A stretch of 64,000 nucleotides of DNA from Chitinophaga sp. YR573 (GTDB taxonomy: Bacteria > Bacteroidota > Bacteroidia > Chitinophagales > Chitinophagaceae). Within the stretch, counting starts at the first letter, position 1; each line of letters opens with the position of its first letter. The notes beneath the pieces are model-generated. The model made no database searches. It was not told where the DNA came from and saw nothing but the letters and a program-made list of their open reading frames with translations. Shown here one piece after another: positions 55,080 through 63,574 of this stretch. The DNA is taken from the NCBI RefSeq assembly GCF_900110995.1, contig NZ_FOJF01000002.1:1-64000 (forward strand). The letters are read 5' to 3'. The position numbers were made by a program, and so were the translations under genes.

Positions 55080-57068
55080 ATGAAAAAAATCCTTTATCCT
55101 TTATTGGTATGCGGCCTTTTCGCGTGCTCCAAAAAAGACACACAAACAACACAGTCCACCGAGCCTGTAGCAGTTACAGAAGTTTCTGCTTACCTGGCAG
55201 GCGTAGATTCCCTGAGTGAATTTGAAACAGCCTTTAAAAAGATCACCATCAGCACTGCTGATGCCAGCGGAGGACTCACCATATTCGCTCCCGGTAACGA
55301 AACTATCGGCAGCTACGATATAGGCGCTAAAACGAAGGGAAATGATCTTCCGGATAGCATCATCAAAAGTCATATCGTGAAGGGCGTATTCAAAGCCGCA
55401 GACCTCACAGATGGCAAACAACTGACTACTCTCAGCGGTAAAGTATTTACTGTGAAAGTTATAGACGGTAAAATCTATGTTAACGGTGTGCTTATAACTA
55501 TCCGGGATGGTAAAGCCGGCAGCCAGGTGGTGCATTGCATCGCTAAAATGCTTACTACCAGTCCGGGTGGTACAGATGTAACCGTATACGACGCTACAAA
55601 GTGGTCTCCAAACACCCCCAGCGGACAGCGTCTTGCCGGTGCTACTGTAAACCTGTATCTCACTATAGCGGAATATCAGAACAATACACCTTCTTTTACT
55701 GCTCTTACAAATAATGACGGTGTGGCGCACTTTACGGGGCTGCCTGTTGCTACTTACTTTGTAGTAGTTAAAAAAGATGCGCTGTCTAATATCTGGCCGG
55801 ATGCAAATGGTAATACTTATGTAAGTACAGACAGTGTTTTCCAGACGCAGGCAGAAGTCGAGGCCCAAATGCCTTTACAGTATGGGTACACTATCGGTGA
55901 TTTCCGTTATGCAGACTTAAACATGGATGGTGTCATAAACACCAACGATAGAGGAGTTGCTCCTCCCCGTACTATTGTTGTGAATGAGGGAGAGATATCC
56001 GCGCAGAAGATCCTGATCGGTTATCCAAAGAATTCCATCATGAAGTTGTTCACTACTCTGGCAGATGCACAGACGAGCCTGAACAGTGTTATTACACAGG
56101 TAGGTGTAGTGCATAAGTCGCTGGTAATGCTGGATGGTATGATGAGTGATGATGCAGATTGTTCAGCACTTGCCGGCTGGTGTGCTTATGATCAGTTCAC
56201 CTTCGCTGCAACTGATAGTAAGATCGCCAATATCTGGGGACAAGAATATTCTTCTATCACTTCTTTAAACAGGATTATCCAGAGTCTACCCCAGATAGGA
56301 GATACTTCTGTGATAGCTGCACAGGCAAGAGCGCTGAGAGCTTATGCTTACCTGGAACTGGCTACTTATTTCGGTGGTCTGCCCGTGACCAATGATCTGA
56401 CATTGCCTTCCAGTATCAGCCGTAAATCATTGGCAGATACATATGCGTTTATTGAGAATGAACTGCGCATTGCATTGAATACTTTACCTGCTACCGGAGC
56501 AGTTCATGTAGTAACGAAAGGTGTTGCCAAAACATTGCTGGCCCGTATTGCTATAGTTAAAGGTAATTTCAACGTAGCAGGCAACTATGCAGTTGAAGTA
56601 ATTCAGAGTAATTATTCACTGGTTGATTCTACACAGATTTACGCCAGTGCAACCAATTCTGAGATTGTATGGGACCTCTCTGGTGCTTATCCTGCTGATT
56701 TCCTCACTTACTGGAATCACAGTATCTGTCCGGTAGCCCGTATCGCAGAACTCTGGCTGATCGATGCAGAAGCTGATATAGCACTGGGTAACCTGACTGG
56801 TGCTGCATCCAGCATCAACCTTATCCGTGACAGATCAGGTATGCCTGCTCTGACCATGACTAACTTAGATGAAGCAAGAACAGCGCTTAAAGATACCTAT
56901 CAGAAAGAATTCTTCAAGGAAGGGTTCCGTTTTGCAAGCCTGGTACGCTGGAACTTAGCTGCAGAGGTATTGACCAGCAAAGGATACCAGTCTTACCGCA
57001 GCCTGTTGCCGATCCCTGCAAATGTACTCCTGAATAGTCCAAACATAGTACAGAACCCGGGATACTAA
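55080..57068 (+). CDS. Fasciclin-SusD fusion lipoprotein without a SusC partner
   Basis: I start at the ATG at 55080 because it opens a lipoprotein signal (MKKILYPLLVCGLFAC, lipid on Cys16). The protein of 662 residues then has a fasciclin domain (GGLTIFAPGNETIG, IIKSHIVKG, KVIDGKIYVNGVLI), a transthyretin/Cna-B-like beta module (LAGATVNLYLTIAEYQNNTP), a calcium-loop-like DLNMDGVINTND, and a SusD-type C-terminal half (RALRAYAYLELATYFGGLPV, ending NIVQNPGY). It sits on the cell surface. No SusC lies next to it, so it may bind ligands or other proteins rather than gate a channel. Confidence 0.85.
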   Translation: MKKILYPLLVCGLFACSKKDTQTTQSTEPVAVTEVSAYLAGVDSLSEFETAFKKITISTADASGGLTIFAPGNETIGSYDIGAKTKGNDLPDSIIKSHIVKGVFKAADLTDGKQLTTLSGKVFTVKVIDGKIYVNGVLITIRDGKAGSQVVHCIAKMLTTSPGGTDVTVYDATKWSPNTPSGQRLAGATVNLYLTIAEYQNNTPSFTALTNNDGVAHFTGLPVATYFVVVKKDALSNIWPDANGNTYVSTDSVFQTQAEVEAQMPLQYGYTIGDFRYADLNMDGVINTNDRGVAPPRTIVVNEGEISAQKILIGYPKNSIMKLFTTLADAQTSLNSVITQVGVVHKSLVMLDGMMSDDADCSALAGWCAYDQFTFAATDSKIANIWGQEYSSITSLNRIIQSLPQIGDTSVIAAQARALRAYAYLELATYFGGLPVTNDLTLPSSISRKSLADTYAFIENELRIALNTLPATGAVHVVTKGVAKTLLARIAIVKGNFNVAGNYAVEVIQSNYSLVDSTQIYASATNSEIVWDLSGAYPADFLTYWNHSICPVARIAELWLIDAEADIALGNLTGAASSINLIRDRSGMPALTMTNLDEARTALKDTYQKEFFKEGFRFASLVRWNLAAEVLTSKGYQSYRSLLPIPANVLLNSPNIVQNPGY

Positions 57069-57099
57069 AATTATAAAAGCTGCTAACGGGGCTTAACTG

Positions 57100-57141
57100 A
57101 ACCCTTTATTCACTTTGCAAAAGGCAGGTGAATAAAGGGTT
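57100..57141 (+). terminator. Terminator of the fasciclin-SusD gene
   Basis: AACCCTTTATTCAC (57100-57113) pairs perfectly with GTGAATAAAGGGTT (57128-57141), followed by TTTT. Confidence 0.88.
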
Positions 57142-57251
57142 TTTTAGTTCTTTTAGCATTCGGAAACTATTGCTCCCCTTTACTTTGCTTCATCCATATA
57201 TAATAGCTATAGGCAGTCTTTAAGTAGATTATCCCCGGAATAACAGGATTT

Positions 57252-57334
57252 TAAGCCCTATATAAGCCCACTCTAAATAAGGTGGGCTTGTATACAGGTT
57301 GTAGTGGACTTATAGTGGGCTTATATAGGGCTTA
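57252..57334. repeat. Long near-perfect inverted repeat made of GTGGGCTTATA units
   Basis: The arms 57252-57276 and 57310-57334 pair over 25 bases with one mismatch (core CCCTATATAAGCCCAC with GTGGGCTTATATAGGG). A further GGTGGGCTTGTATA lies in the loop and TAGTGGACTTATAG just before the right arm, so the block holds three related units. It lies in a 370-base gap between converging genes and has no T run. It may be a repeat of unknown mobile origin or a structural RNA. Confidence 0.7.
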
Positions 57335-57381
57335 TACCCTCATATAGATTGAATATCAGTGCCTTATGAGCTATAGTAAAA

Positions 57382-57415
57382 AAGCTCCTGACAGGTTTCA
57401 ATCTGCCAGGAGCTT
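57382..57415 (-). terminator. Terminator of the desaturase gene
   Basis: On the minus strand AAGCTCCTGGCAG pairs with CTGTCAGGAGCTT, with one G:U pair, and runs into TTTTAC. It lies 26 bases past the desaturase stop. Confidence 0.82.
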
Positions 57416-57440
57416 CATTATCAATTATTTAAGTATAAGG

Positions 57441-58415
57441 TTATAGTTGATTTAATCCCACCATTGCATTTACATCAGGGTTCCAGACCTTCAGTTTCAG
57501 GCATGCAATAATATCAGAAGGCGTTAGGCGTGTAGTTTTAGCCTGTTGTAATTCCGGTATCGCTGCCATTACTTCCGGCAAACGATAAAAGGGAATACGG
57601 GAGTTCAGGTGATGAATATGATGGTAACCGATATTACCGGTTACCCAGTTCCAGAATGGATTCATCAGCAAATAACTGGAAGAGGCCATAGCCGCATTCT
57701 CATGACACCAGCCTTCCTTATCCCTGAAAGTAACCCCGGGGAAATTATGCTGTGCATAGAAAAGATAAGCGCCTAAAGCGCAGGCTAGAAAGAAAGGTGC
57801 TACCAATAGCAATAAGCAGCTCAGCCAGCCCATATAAATGAATATAAGCGTACCTGCTGCAAAATGTAATATCAATGCCAGCAATGAATCAAAATGACGG
57901 GAAGGACTGCTTAAAAAAGAACGCAGACTCATTCCTACCAGGAACATGCTGAAATATCCGAAGAGAATAGTTAAAGGATGCCTTTGCACCAGATACGCAC
58001 GGCGTTCTTCCGGCGTGGATTCCATGAACTTCTGTTTTGTCATGATCGGATAAGAGCCGATGCTGGCAGTAAAGAGCTTGGAATTATGTGCATGATGATG
58101 ATCATGAGAGCGTTTCCAGATACTGGCAGGGGCCAGTATAAAAACACCAAAAGCCGAGAACAGTAAATCAGCAATTTTAGATTTATAAAGGATCGTGTGG
58201 TGCTGGTAATCATGATAAATTACAAACATCCTCACAATCACCAGTCCGCAGAGAACACTGCATAATATGCGGAAAGGCAGAAATGGAATGAGTGCTACAC
58301 CCGCATAAAGACCCAGAAGGATAGCTGCTGTTGATAGCGTATAATACCAGCTCTTCCACGGTGTTTCTTTGGCAAATGGTTTTGTAGCCAGAATCAGTTG
58401 TTTTCCTTGAAGCAT
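57441..58415 (-). CDS. Membrane fatty acid desaturase
   Basis: The 324-residue membrane enzyme introduces a double bond into fatty acyl chains using a di-iron centre. The three histidine boxes are clear: HDYQHH (68-73), HDHHHAH (104-110) and HHIHH (265-269), between hydrophobic segments. Extra histidines (QHNFPG near 222) may complete the iron site. It lies 8 bases after the LpxL-type acyltransferase gene, suggesting both adjust the lipid composition of the membrane. Confidence 0.93.
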   Translation of the reverse strand: MLQGKQLILATKPFAKETPWKSWYYTLSTAAILLGLYAGVALIPFLPFRILCSVLCGLVIVRMFVIYHDYQHHTILYKSKIADLLFSAFGVFILAPASIWKRSHDHHHAHNSKLFTASIGSYPIMTKQKFMESTPEERRAYLVQRHPLTILFGYFSMFLVGMSLRSFLSSPSRHFDSLLALILHFAAGTLIFIYMGWLSCLLLLVAPFFLACALGAYLFYAQHNFPGVTFRDKEGWCHENAAMASSSYLLMNPFWNWVTGNIGYHHIHHLNSRIPFYRLPEVMAAIPELQQAKTTRLTPSDIIACLKLKVWNPDVNAMVGLNQL

Positions 58416-58423
58416 TGTAGGTT

Positions 58424-59335
58424 TCAGTATATAATTGGTGACGTTGTCTTTTTAACTGGTTCCGGACGTTTGTGTTTCCATCTTCTGTGACTCCACAACC
58501 AGTATTCCGGTTGTTTACAGATGTCCTCTTCCAGTGCTTTGGTATGAGCAGCAGAAATTTCACCATCACTTGTCTTAGCGGGTTCTTCAAACAGCGTTCT
58601 TGCCGAAATCTCGTAATATCCTCTTTTCACCCTTTGTACTTTGGCATATACTACCGGGTAGTTCAGCTTGCGGGCAATCTTCTCTGTTCCCTGGAAAACA
58701 GGTGTATCCTGGTTCAGGAAGGTGGTCCAGAAAGCACTCGTTGGCGCAGGTGTCTGATCAGCAATGAAAGCGGTAGCGCTCAGCTCTCCTTTATTGCTCA
58801 CCATATCCCTGAAAGTATCTTTCATGGGGATCAGCCCGGTACCGAAACGACTCCGCATTCTGTAGATCAGTCCGTCGAAATGTTTATTGGACAGGGGGTG
58901 ATATACCACGTACAGGTGATGTTTACACTCCAGGCTGAAAGTATTTCCCGCCCATTCCCAGTTGCCATAATGGCCCATTACGACCATAATGCTCTTGCCC
59001 TGTTCTGCATAACGGGTAAACACCGCCAGTGCTTCCGGCGTCAGTTTACAGCGTTTAATGGCAGAGGCCCTGGAAATAGTCAGCGTTTTAAACGTTTCCA
59101 GCAGCAAATCACAGAAATACCTGTAAAAGCGCCTGCTGATACCCCTGATTTCCTTTTCTGACTTTTCCGGGAATGCATTACGTAAATTCTGCAATACTAC
59201 TTTCTTACGGTAACCCGTAACGTAATACAGCATGAAGAACATAAAGTCGCACACCCCATAAAACAGTGGAAACGGCAATAGGGAGATCAGGTAAATAAAC
59301 GGTAAAACGAAAAAATACATTGGCATATTCGACAC
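58424..59335 (-). CDS. LpxL/HtrB-family lysophospholipid or lipid A acyltransferase
   Basis: The 303-residue protein of the lipid A biosynthesis acyltransferase family begins with a membrane anchor (YFFVLPFIYLISLLPFPLFY) and carries the catalytic HYGNWE motif (His122, Glu126) and the region LVVYHPLSNKHFD with conserved Asn/Lys. It transfers an acyl chain from acyl-ACP to a lipid, either lipid A or an aminolipid. Start MSNMPMYFF has a second Met at 4. It precedes the desaturase gene in a two-gene operon. Confidence 0.92.
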   Translation of the reverse strand: MSNMPMYFFVLPFIYLISLLPFPLFYGVCDFMFFMLYYVTGYRKKVVLQNLRNAFPEKSEKEIRGISRRFYRYFCDLLLETFKTLTISRASAIKRCKLTPEALAVFTRYAEQGKSIMVVMGHYGNWEWAGNTFSLECKHHLYVVYHPLSNKHFDGLIYRMRSRFGTGLIPMKDTFRDMVSNKGELSATAFIADQTPAPTSAFWTTFLNQDTPVFQGTEKIARKLNYPVVYAKVQRVKRGYYEISARTLFEEPAKTSDGEISAAHTKALEEDICKQPEYWLWSHRRWKHKRPEPVKKTTSPIIY

Positions 59336-59481
59336 AAAATACGATATATTAAAATTTAAAAAAATGTATTTTAGTTGTATAACAAGAGTTTAACACATAG
59401 GAACTAACGATAAAATTACAGTATACCCCTAGAGACGATTAAATATTGCTGTACTTTGGGTGGCGAATAAAATAAAATTCA

Positions 59482-60357
59482 ATGAGGACATTGTTGCTGT
59501 TATGTGGTTTGACCCTATGCGTTACAAATACAAATGCACAGGAGTCTGCCAGGCTGGATAGTGCCATCACCGTGGTAGAAAATGAAATTAAAGCCCTTTC
59601 CAAACAGTTTGATAAGGAGAGTGATGTGTATGAAGCTGCCGTAAAAAATAAGGCTGATGATCATGTGCTGGATTCCCTGAAGGAAGTGCTGGCTGCTATA
59701 CATGACAAGTTCGGGCCTTACAATAATCGTGTACAGGACCTTACACTACAGTTTATAGCAACACATCCTGATTCATATGTCAGTGCCAGGAAGTTGATCT
59801 ATTTTGTTAATGCACTCCCGCTGGATTCCGTACAGCATCTTTACAACAGTTTATCTCCGGTTATCAGGAATAGCGAATACGGTATGGCAGTAGCAAAGGA
59901 GATCCAAAAGGTGATATCAGGTTTACCGGGCAGTGTGGCACCCGGTTTCAGCACAGTAGATATCAATAACAAGCCATTACAGTTATCAGCTTTCAGAGGT
60001 AGTTATGTATTACTTGATTTCTGGGCCAGTTGGTGTGTGCCCTGTCGCCATGGTAATCCTCATCTGATAGCACTGTTTAATCAGTACAGCAGTAAAGGAT
60101 TTACGATAATAGGGATTGCTGATAATGATAAACAGCCGCAGGAATGGCGGAAGGCTGTTGCAAAGGACAAGATAGGTATCTGGCATCATGTGCTTCGTGG
60201 AATGAATATGAAGAAGATAGATCTGAATGATAGATACGGGATTCGCTCTCTTCCCACTAAGATACTGATAGACAGGAACGGTGTGATTATAGGGCGGTAT
60301 GGAGAAGGCGGGGAGGATGAAACCGCACTGGATAAGAAATTAGCAGAAATATTTTGA
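59482..60357 (+). CDS. TlpA-like periplasmic thiol-disulphide protein
   Basis: The 291-residue protein has a signal peptide (MRTLLLLCGLTLCVTNTNAQ), a helical domain (about 25-150) of the kind that precedes thioredoxin domains in Bacteroidota, and a TlpA-type domain with WCVPC near 188 (LLDFWASWCVPCRHGNPHLI) and the cis-Pro segment IRSLPTKILID. It probably reduces or oxidises periplasmic disulphides. The double stem-loop repeat begins 4 bases after its stop and should terminate its message. Confidence 0.92.
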   Translation: MRTLLLLCGLTLCVTNTNAQESARLDSAITVVENEIKALSKQFDKESDVYEAAVKNKADDHVLDSLKEVLAAIHDKFGPYNNRVQDLTLQFIATHPDSYVSARKLIYFVNALPLDSVQHLYNSLSPVIRNSEYGMAVAKEIQKVISGLPGSVAPGFSTVDINNKPLQLSAFRGSYVLLDFWASWCVPCRHGNPHLIALFNQYSSKGFTIIGIADNDKQPQEWRKAVAKDKIGIWHHVLRGMNMKKIDLNDRYGIRSLPTKILIDRNGVIIGRYGEGGEDETALDKKLAEIF

Positions 60358-60361
60358 TTAT

Positions 60362-60435
60362 TGGGTGCAGGGCGAAGCCCTGCAAAACCCCTTTATTTTT
60401 TTGTGATGATGCGAAGCATCATCACAAAAAAATAA
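60362..60435. repeat. Double stem-loop repeat, copy 2 (terminator-like)
   Basis: Copy 2 has TGCAGGGC and GCCCTGCA around GAA (60366-60384), then a perfect 20-base stem (60393-60412 with 60416-60435) also with a GAA loop and a seven-T arm. The first hairpin is identical in layout to the one at 54849; the second stems differ in sequence. Both copies sit right after genes. Confidence 0.85.
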
Positions 60436-60515
60436 CTGAATCACTATCCACAAATAGCTTTCTTGCATTTATAGCTTTTTCTCCGTATTATTATCGCATC
60501 CGAAATGTGAACTAT

Positions 60516-61859
60516 ATGGTGAAACGTTCTTTGATGGCAGTAATCTGCCTTGTTGTATGTCTGTATGCCAACGCGCAAAAAACATCGAATACTCCTGAAA
60601 AAGAAAAGTGGTTTATGGACCTGGGCCTGGGTATGTTCATCCACTGGAGTGTGGACGTACAGGTAGGAGCTGTTATCAGTCATTCAATGGCGGGGGCTTC
60701 CGATGATTACCTGAAGCGTTTCACCGAAGAACTGCCTAAAACATTCAACCCGCACAAATTCAACCCGGACGACTGGGCCGTATTAGCCAAACTGGCTGGT
60801 ATGAAATACGTGGTATTCACAGCTAAACACCATGCCGGCTTCTGCATGTGGGATACTAAAACCACAACATTCAACATCATGAATACCCCCTTTAAAAAGG
60901 ATGCTACAAGGGCCATTTTTGATGCCTTTCGTAAGCAGGGCATCGCTATTGGGGTGTACTACTCGCCGGAAGACTTTTACTACCTCTATCAGCACCATAT
61001 TCCCATTGGCAGGATGCAGCTTCCACAGCATTTCCCTGAAAAGAATCCCGGACTAATGGCTTATGATAAATCACAGATAAAAGAACTACTCACCAACTAT
61101 GGTAAGATAGACTTCATCTTCTTCGACGGCCCTGCCGAAGGTCTGAAAGAATACGCCTGGCAACTGCAACCGGAGATCGTTGTCACCCGCGGACAAATGA
61201 ACACTCCTGAGCAGGAATTACCAGATGCCATATTGCCCGGCCCCTGGGAAGCCTGTTTCACCATGGGGACCGACTGGCAGTACAAACCTACCAATGACCC
61301 TCAGAAGTCCGGTACAGAGATGATCAATATGCTGATAGAAACCCGTGCCAAAGGTGGTAACCTGTTACTAAACGTAGGTCCTAAACCGGATGGCGAAATC
61401 CAGATAGAACAGGAAGCGCTGCTCCGTGAGCTCGCCCTCTGGAACCTGGCGAATGGCGAATCTGTTAGTGGTGTAAGACCCTGGAACATCTCTCATGAAG
61501 GAAACATATGGTTCACCCGCGCTCAGGATACCAGCACCGTTTATGCGTTCGTTCCCGGTGGAAAAGACTGGAAATATGGAGAACGTAAAGACCTGGTGTT
61601 ACGTACCCTGCAAGGTAATGAACATACCAAAGTATCTATATTAGGTTATGGCAGTGAGCTGGTAGAATACAAAGAAGGATTCGATGCCGGTATTTACGTA
61701 CAATCCACCCCGGTAGGTTTACTGATCAGCGCAGTAAACGGGCAACGTTTTTATACAGACAGGAAATGGCCTAACCCGGTAGTCATCAAAATAGAAAATG
61801 TAAAATATAAACCTGCTGTCAGCAATTATAAACAAAGTACGATTGATGGTGCGAAGTAA
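60516..61859 (+). CDS. Secreted alpha-L-fucosidase (GH29)
   Basis: The GH29 enzyme (447 residues) removes L-fucose from glycans. I start at 60516, where a signal peptide begins (MVKRSLMAVICLVVCLYANA); the frame is also open upstream to 60354 but would translate the stem-loop repeat. Motifs are GMFIHWSVDV, AKHHAGFCMWDTKTT and IDFIFFDGPAEG, where the Asp of FFDG is the likely nucleophile, plus LLLNVGPKPDG. A C-terminal beta-sandwich follows. Gut-wall or plant fucosylated glycans are possible substrates. Confidence 0.93.
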   Translation: MVKRSLMAVICLVVCLYANAQKTSNTPEKEKWFMDLGLGMFIHWSVDVQVGAVISHSMAGASDDYLKRFTEELPKTFNPHKFNPDDWAVLAKLAGMKYVVFTAKHHAGFCMWDTKTTTFNIMNTPFKKDATRAIFDAFRKQGIAIGVYYSPEDFYYLYQHHIPIGRMQLPQHFPEKNPGLMAYDKSQIKELLTNYGKIDFIFFDGPAEGLKEYAWQLQPEIVVTRGQMNTPEQELPDAILPGPWEACFTMGTDWQYKPTNDPQKSGTEMINMLIETRAKGGNLLLNVGPKPDGEIQIEQEALLRELALWNLANGESVSGVRPWNISHEGNIWFTRAQDTSTVYAFVPGGKDWKYGERKDLVLRTLQGNEHTKVSILGYGSELVEYKEGFDAGIYVQSTPVGLLISAVNGQRFYTDRKWPNPVVIKIENVKYKPAVSNYKQSTIDGAK

Positions 61860-61966
61860 AACCTGTTAATATTCTGTTAACAGTAACATAACTTTACGTT
61901 TCAACATTTATACCCAATTTGCATTCTTCCTTGCCAATAGATCACTGTCGCAAATTGCTGTATTTA

Positions 61967-62482
61967 ATGAGTGTAATCTCTCAACTGAATGATGGAAACG
62001 AAAAGGTGTTCAAACAGATATACGATCTGTTACATAGGAAAGTATTCCGCTTTTTTCTCAAAAGGAATGATTCGCATGATATTGCAAAGGAACTGACACA
62101 AAAGACTTTTGTTAAGCTCTGGCAATACAGGCATACGCTGAAAGAAGAATTTACAATAGAGACACAGCTGTTCACCATTGCCAACTCGATCCTGGTGGAT
62201 CACTACCGCAGGGAGACACATCAAAATAACATGCAGGCAAACATTGCAGTACGAATGCGTGATAACCATACCGTCGCGCACCCTATGCAGGAATTCGAAC
62301 AGGTAAATTACCTGAACGCTGCTATAGCCAATTTGCCACCCGTACGTAAAAAAGTAATAGAACTAAGATTAACTCATGGCTTTACCAACAAAGAAATCGC
62401 ACATCATCTGTCTATCCACGTTAAAACTGTAGAAGACCATATAACAAAGGCTTTACGCCATATCAGGTCCATTCATCTTTAA
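61967..62482 (+). CDS. ECF-family RNA polymerase sigma factor (second locus)
   Basis: The 171-residue protein has sigma region 2 (VFKQIYDLLHRKVFRFFLKR, then DIAKELTQKTFVKLWQYR) and region 4 (NLPPVRKKVIELRLTHGFTN and the HTH following). I take the ATG at 61967; a TTG at 61919 would add 16 residues and is less likely. It is paired with the FecR-type gene 79 bases downstream. Confidence 0.92.
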   Translation: MSVISQLNDGNEKVFKQIYDLLHRKVFRFFLKRNDSHDIAKELTQKTFVKLWQYRHTLKEEFTIETQLFTIANSILVDHYRRETHQNNMQANIAVRMRDNHTVAHPMQEFEQVNYLNAAIANLPPVRKKVIELRLTHGFTNKEIAHHLSIHVKTVEDHITKALRHIRSIHL

Positions 62483-62561
62483 CTTATCTTTGTTATCTAA
62501 ATGTTAACAGCAGGGGGTACTCTTATTACTGTGCGTAATCAATTTTGATATTAACCAATTC

Positions 62562-63572
62562 ATGCAACTAACAAGCGAGCAGATAGACAGTTTTCTAAAA
62601 GGAATGTATTCCGGAGAGGAAGCAACAAAGATAGCCGACTATCTACAGGAAAATCCTGCTGTGTTACAACATCACTTAAGTAAGGAGTGGGAAGACGCGG
62701 ATGGGGAAACCCCACTGCCAGGTGAATTGAGTGAGGTAATATATCAGGAGATAACCACAGAGACATTTGGAATAAGGAAAGTAAAAAGAAATGTATGGAC
62801 TGCCATCGCGGCAAGTGCATTATTGATCATCTCATTTTTACTATTTCAAAAAAATAATAGCAAACCTGCTATGCTGGCGTCGTTGAAAAAACCGGATAAT
62901 GATACTGTAAACAGGAACGCCGGCATAGTTTGGCAGGAAAAACGAAACAATACCAGTAAAAAAGAAGTGATCACCTTACCGGATGGATCCACAGTACATC
63001 TTTTTAAAAATAGTGTAATTCGCTTTAAACAACCATTTGTACAACAGAAAAGAGAGATTTTCCTGCAGGGACATGCATCATTTGAAGTGACCAGAAACCA
63101 GCGTAAACCATTTATAGTATATGCAGGAGCTACCGCTACTACCGTACTTGGCACCATCTTTAATATAGCTCAGGATAAATATGGAGTAACCGTAAAATTG
63201 TACAGCGGTAAAGTAATGATAAAGCCTGCAGGGAAAGAACAAACAACAGGATGGAAAGATCCCGTATACCTTTCTCCCGGCCAGCAGATGAAATATGATG
63301 CAGCAAAAGATGCCGTAACAGTGCTTGAAGAAAAAGACAGTAAAGGTACCCTGGACTTTAATAATATACCCATCAGTAAAGTACTGGAAGCATTATCTGA
63401 CAAATACCGGGTACAAATCATATATGATGAGGAAGAACTGGCCGAAAGCTATTTCACAGGAGCTGTTCAGCGAACAGATTCACTTATGACAGTATTACAG
63501 GTAATGAAAAGTGTGAACAATCTTACAATAGCCCAGTTACACGACACGATTATCATAAAGAAAAACCACTAA
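62562..63572 (+). CDS. FecR-family anti-sigma factor (second locus)
   Basis: The 336-residue protein has an N-terminal sigma-binding segment, one membrane helix (about 78-98; NVWTAIAASALLIISFLLFQ), a periplasmic FecR domain (ITLPDGSTVHLFKNSVIRFK, LQGHASFEVTRNQRKPFIVY) and an STN-like tail (ISKVLEALSDKYRVQIIYDE). It regulates the sigma factor upstream. The usual SusC partner does not follow at once; a GDPD gene comes first, 2 bases after its stop. Confidence 0.92.
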   Translation: MQLTSEQIDSFLKGMYSGEEATKIADYLQENPAVLQHHLSKEWEDADGETPLPGELSEVIYQEITTETFGIRKVKRNVWTAIAASALLIISFLLFQKNNSKPAMLASLKKPDNDTVNRNAGIVWQEKRNNTSKKEVITLPDGSTVHLFKNSVIRFKQPFVQQKREIFLQGHASFEVTRNQRKPFIVYAGATATTVLGTIFNIAQDKYGVTVKLYSGKVMIKPAGKEQTTGWKDPVYLSPGQQMKYDAAKDAVTVLEEKDSKGTLDFNNIPISKVLEALSDKYRVQIIYDEEELAESYFTGAVQRTDSLMTVLQVMKSVNNLTIAQLHDTIIIKKNH

Positions 63573-63574
63573 AT

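Noticed and set aside
57252..57334. CRISPR array
   Set aside because: Only three imperfect units in mixed orientation, no equal spacers and no cas genes.
60354..60515. Extended N-terminus for the fucosidase
   Set aside because: The extension would translate a stem-loop repeat, and a signal peptide begins at 60516.
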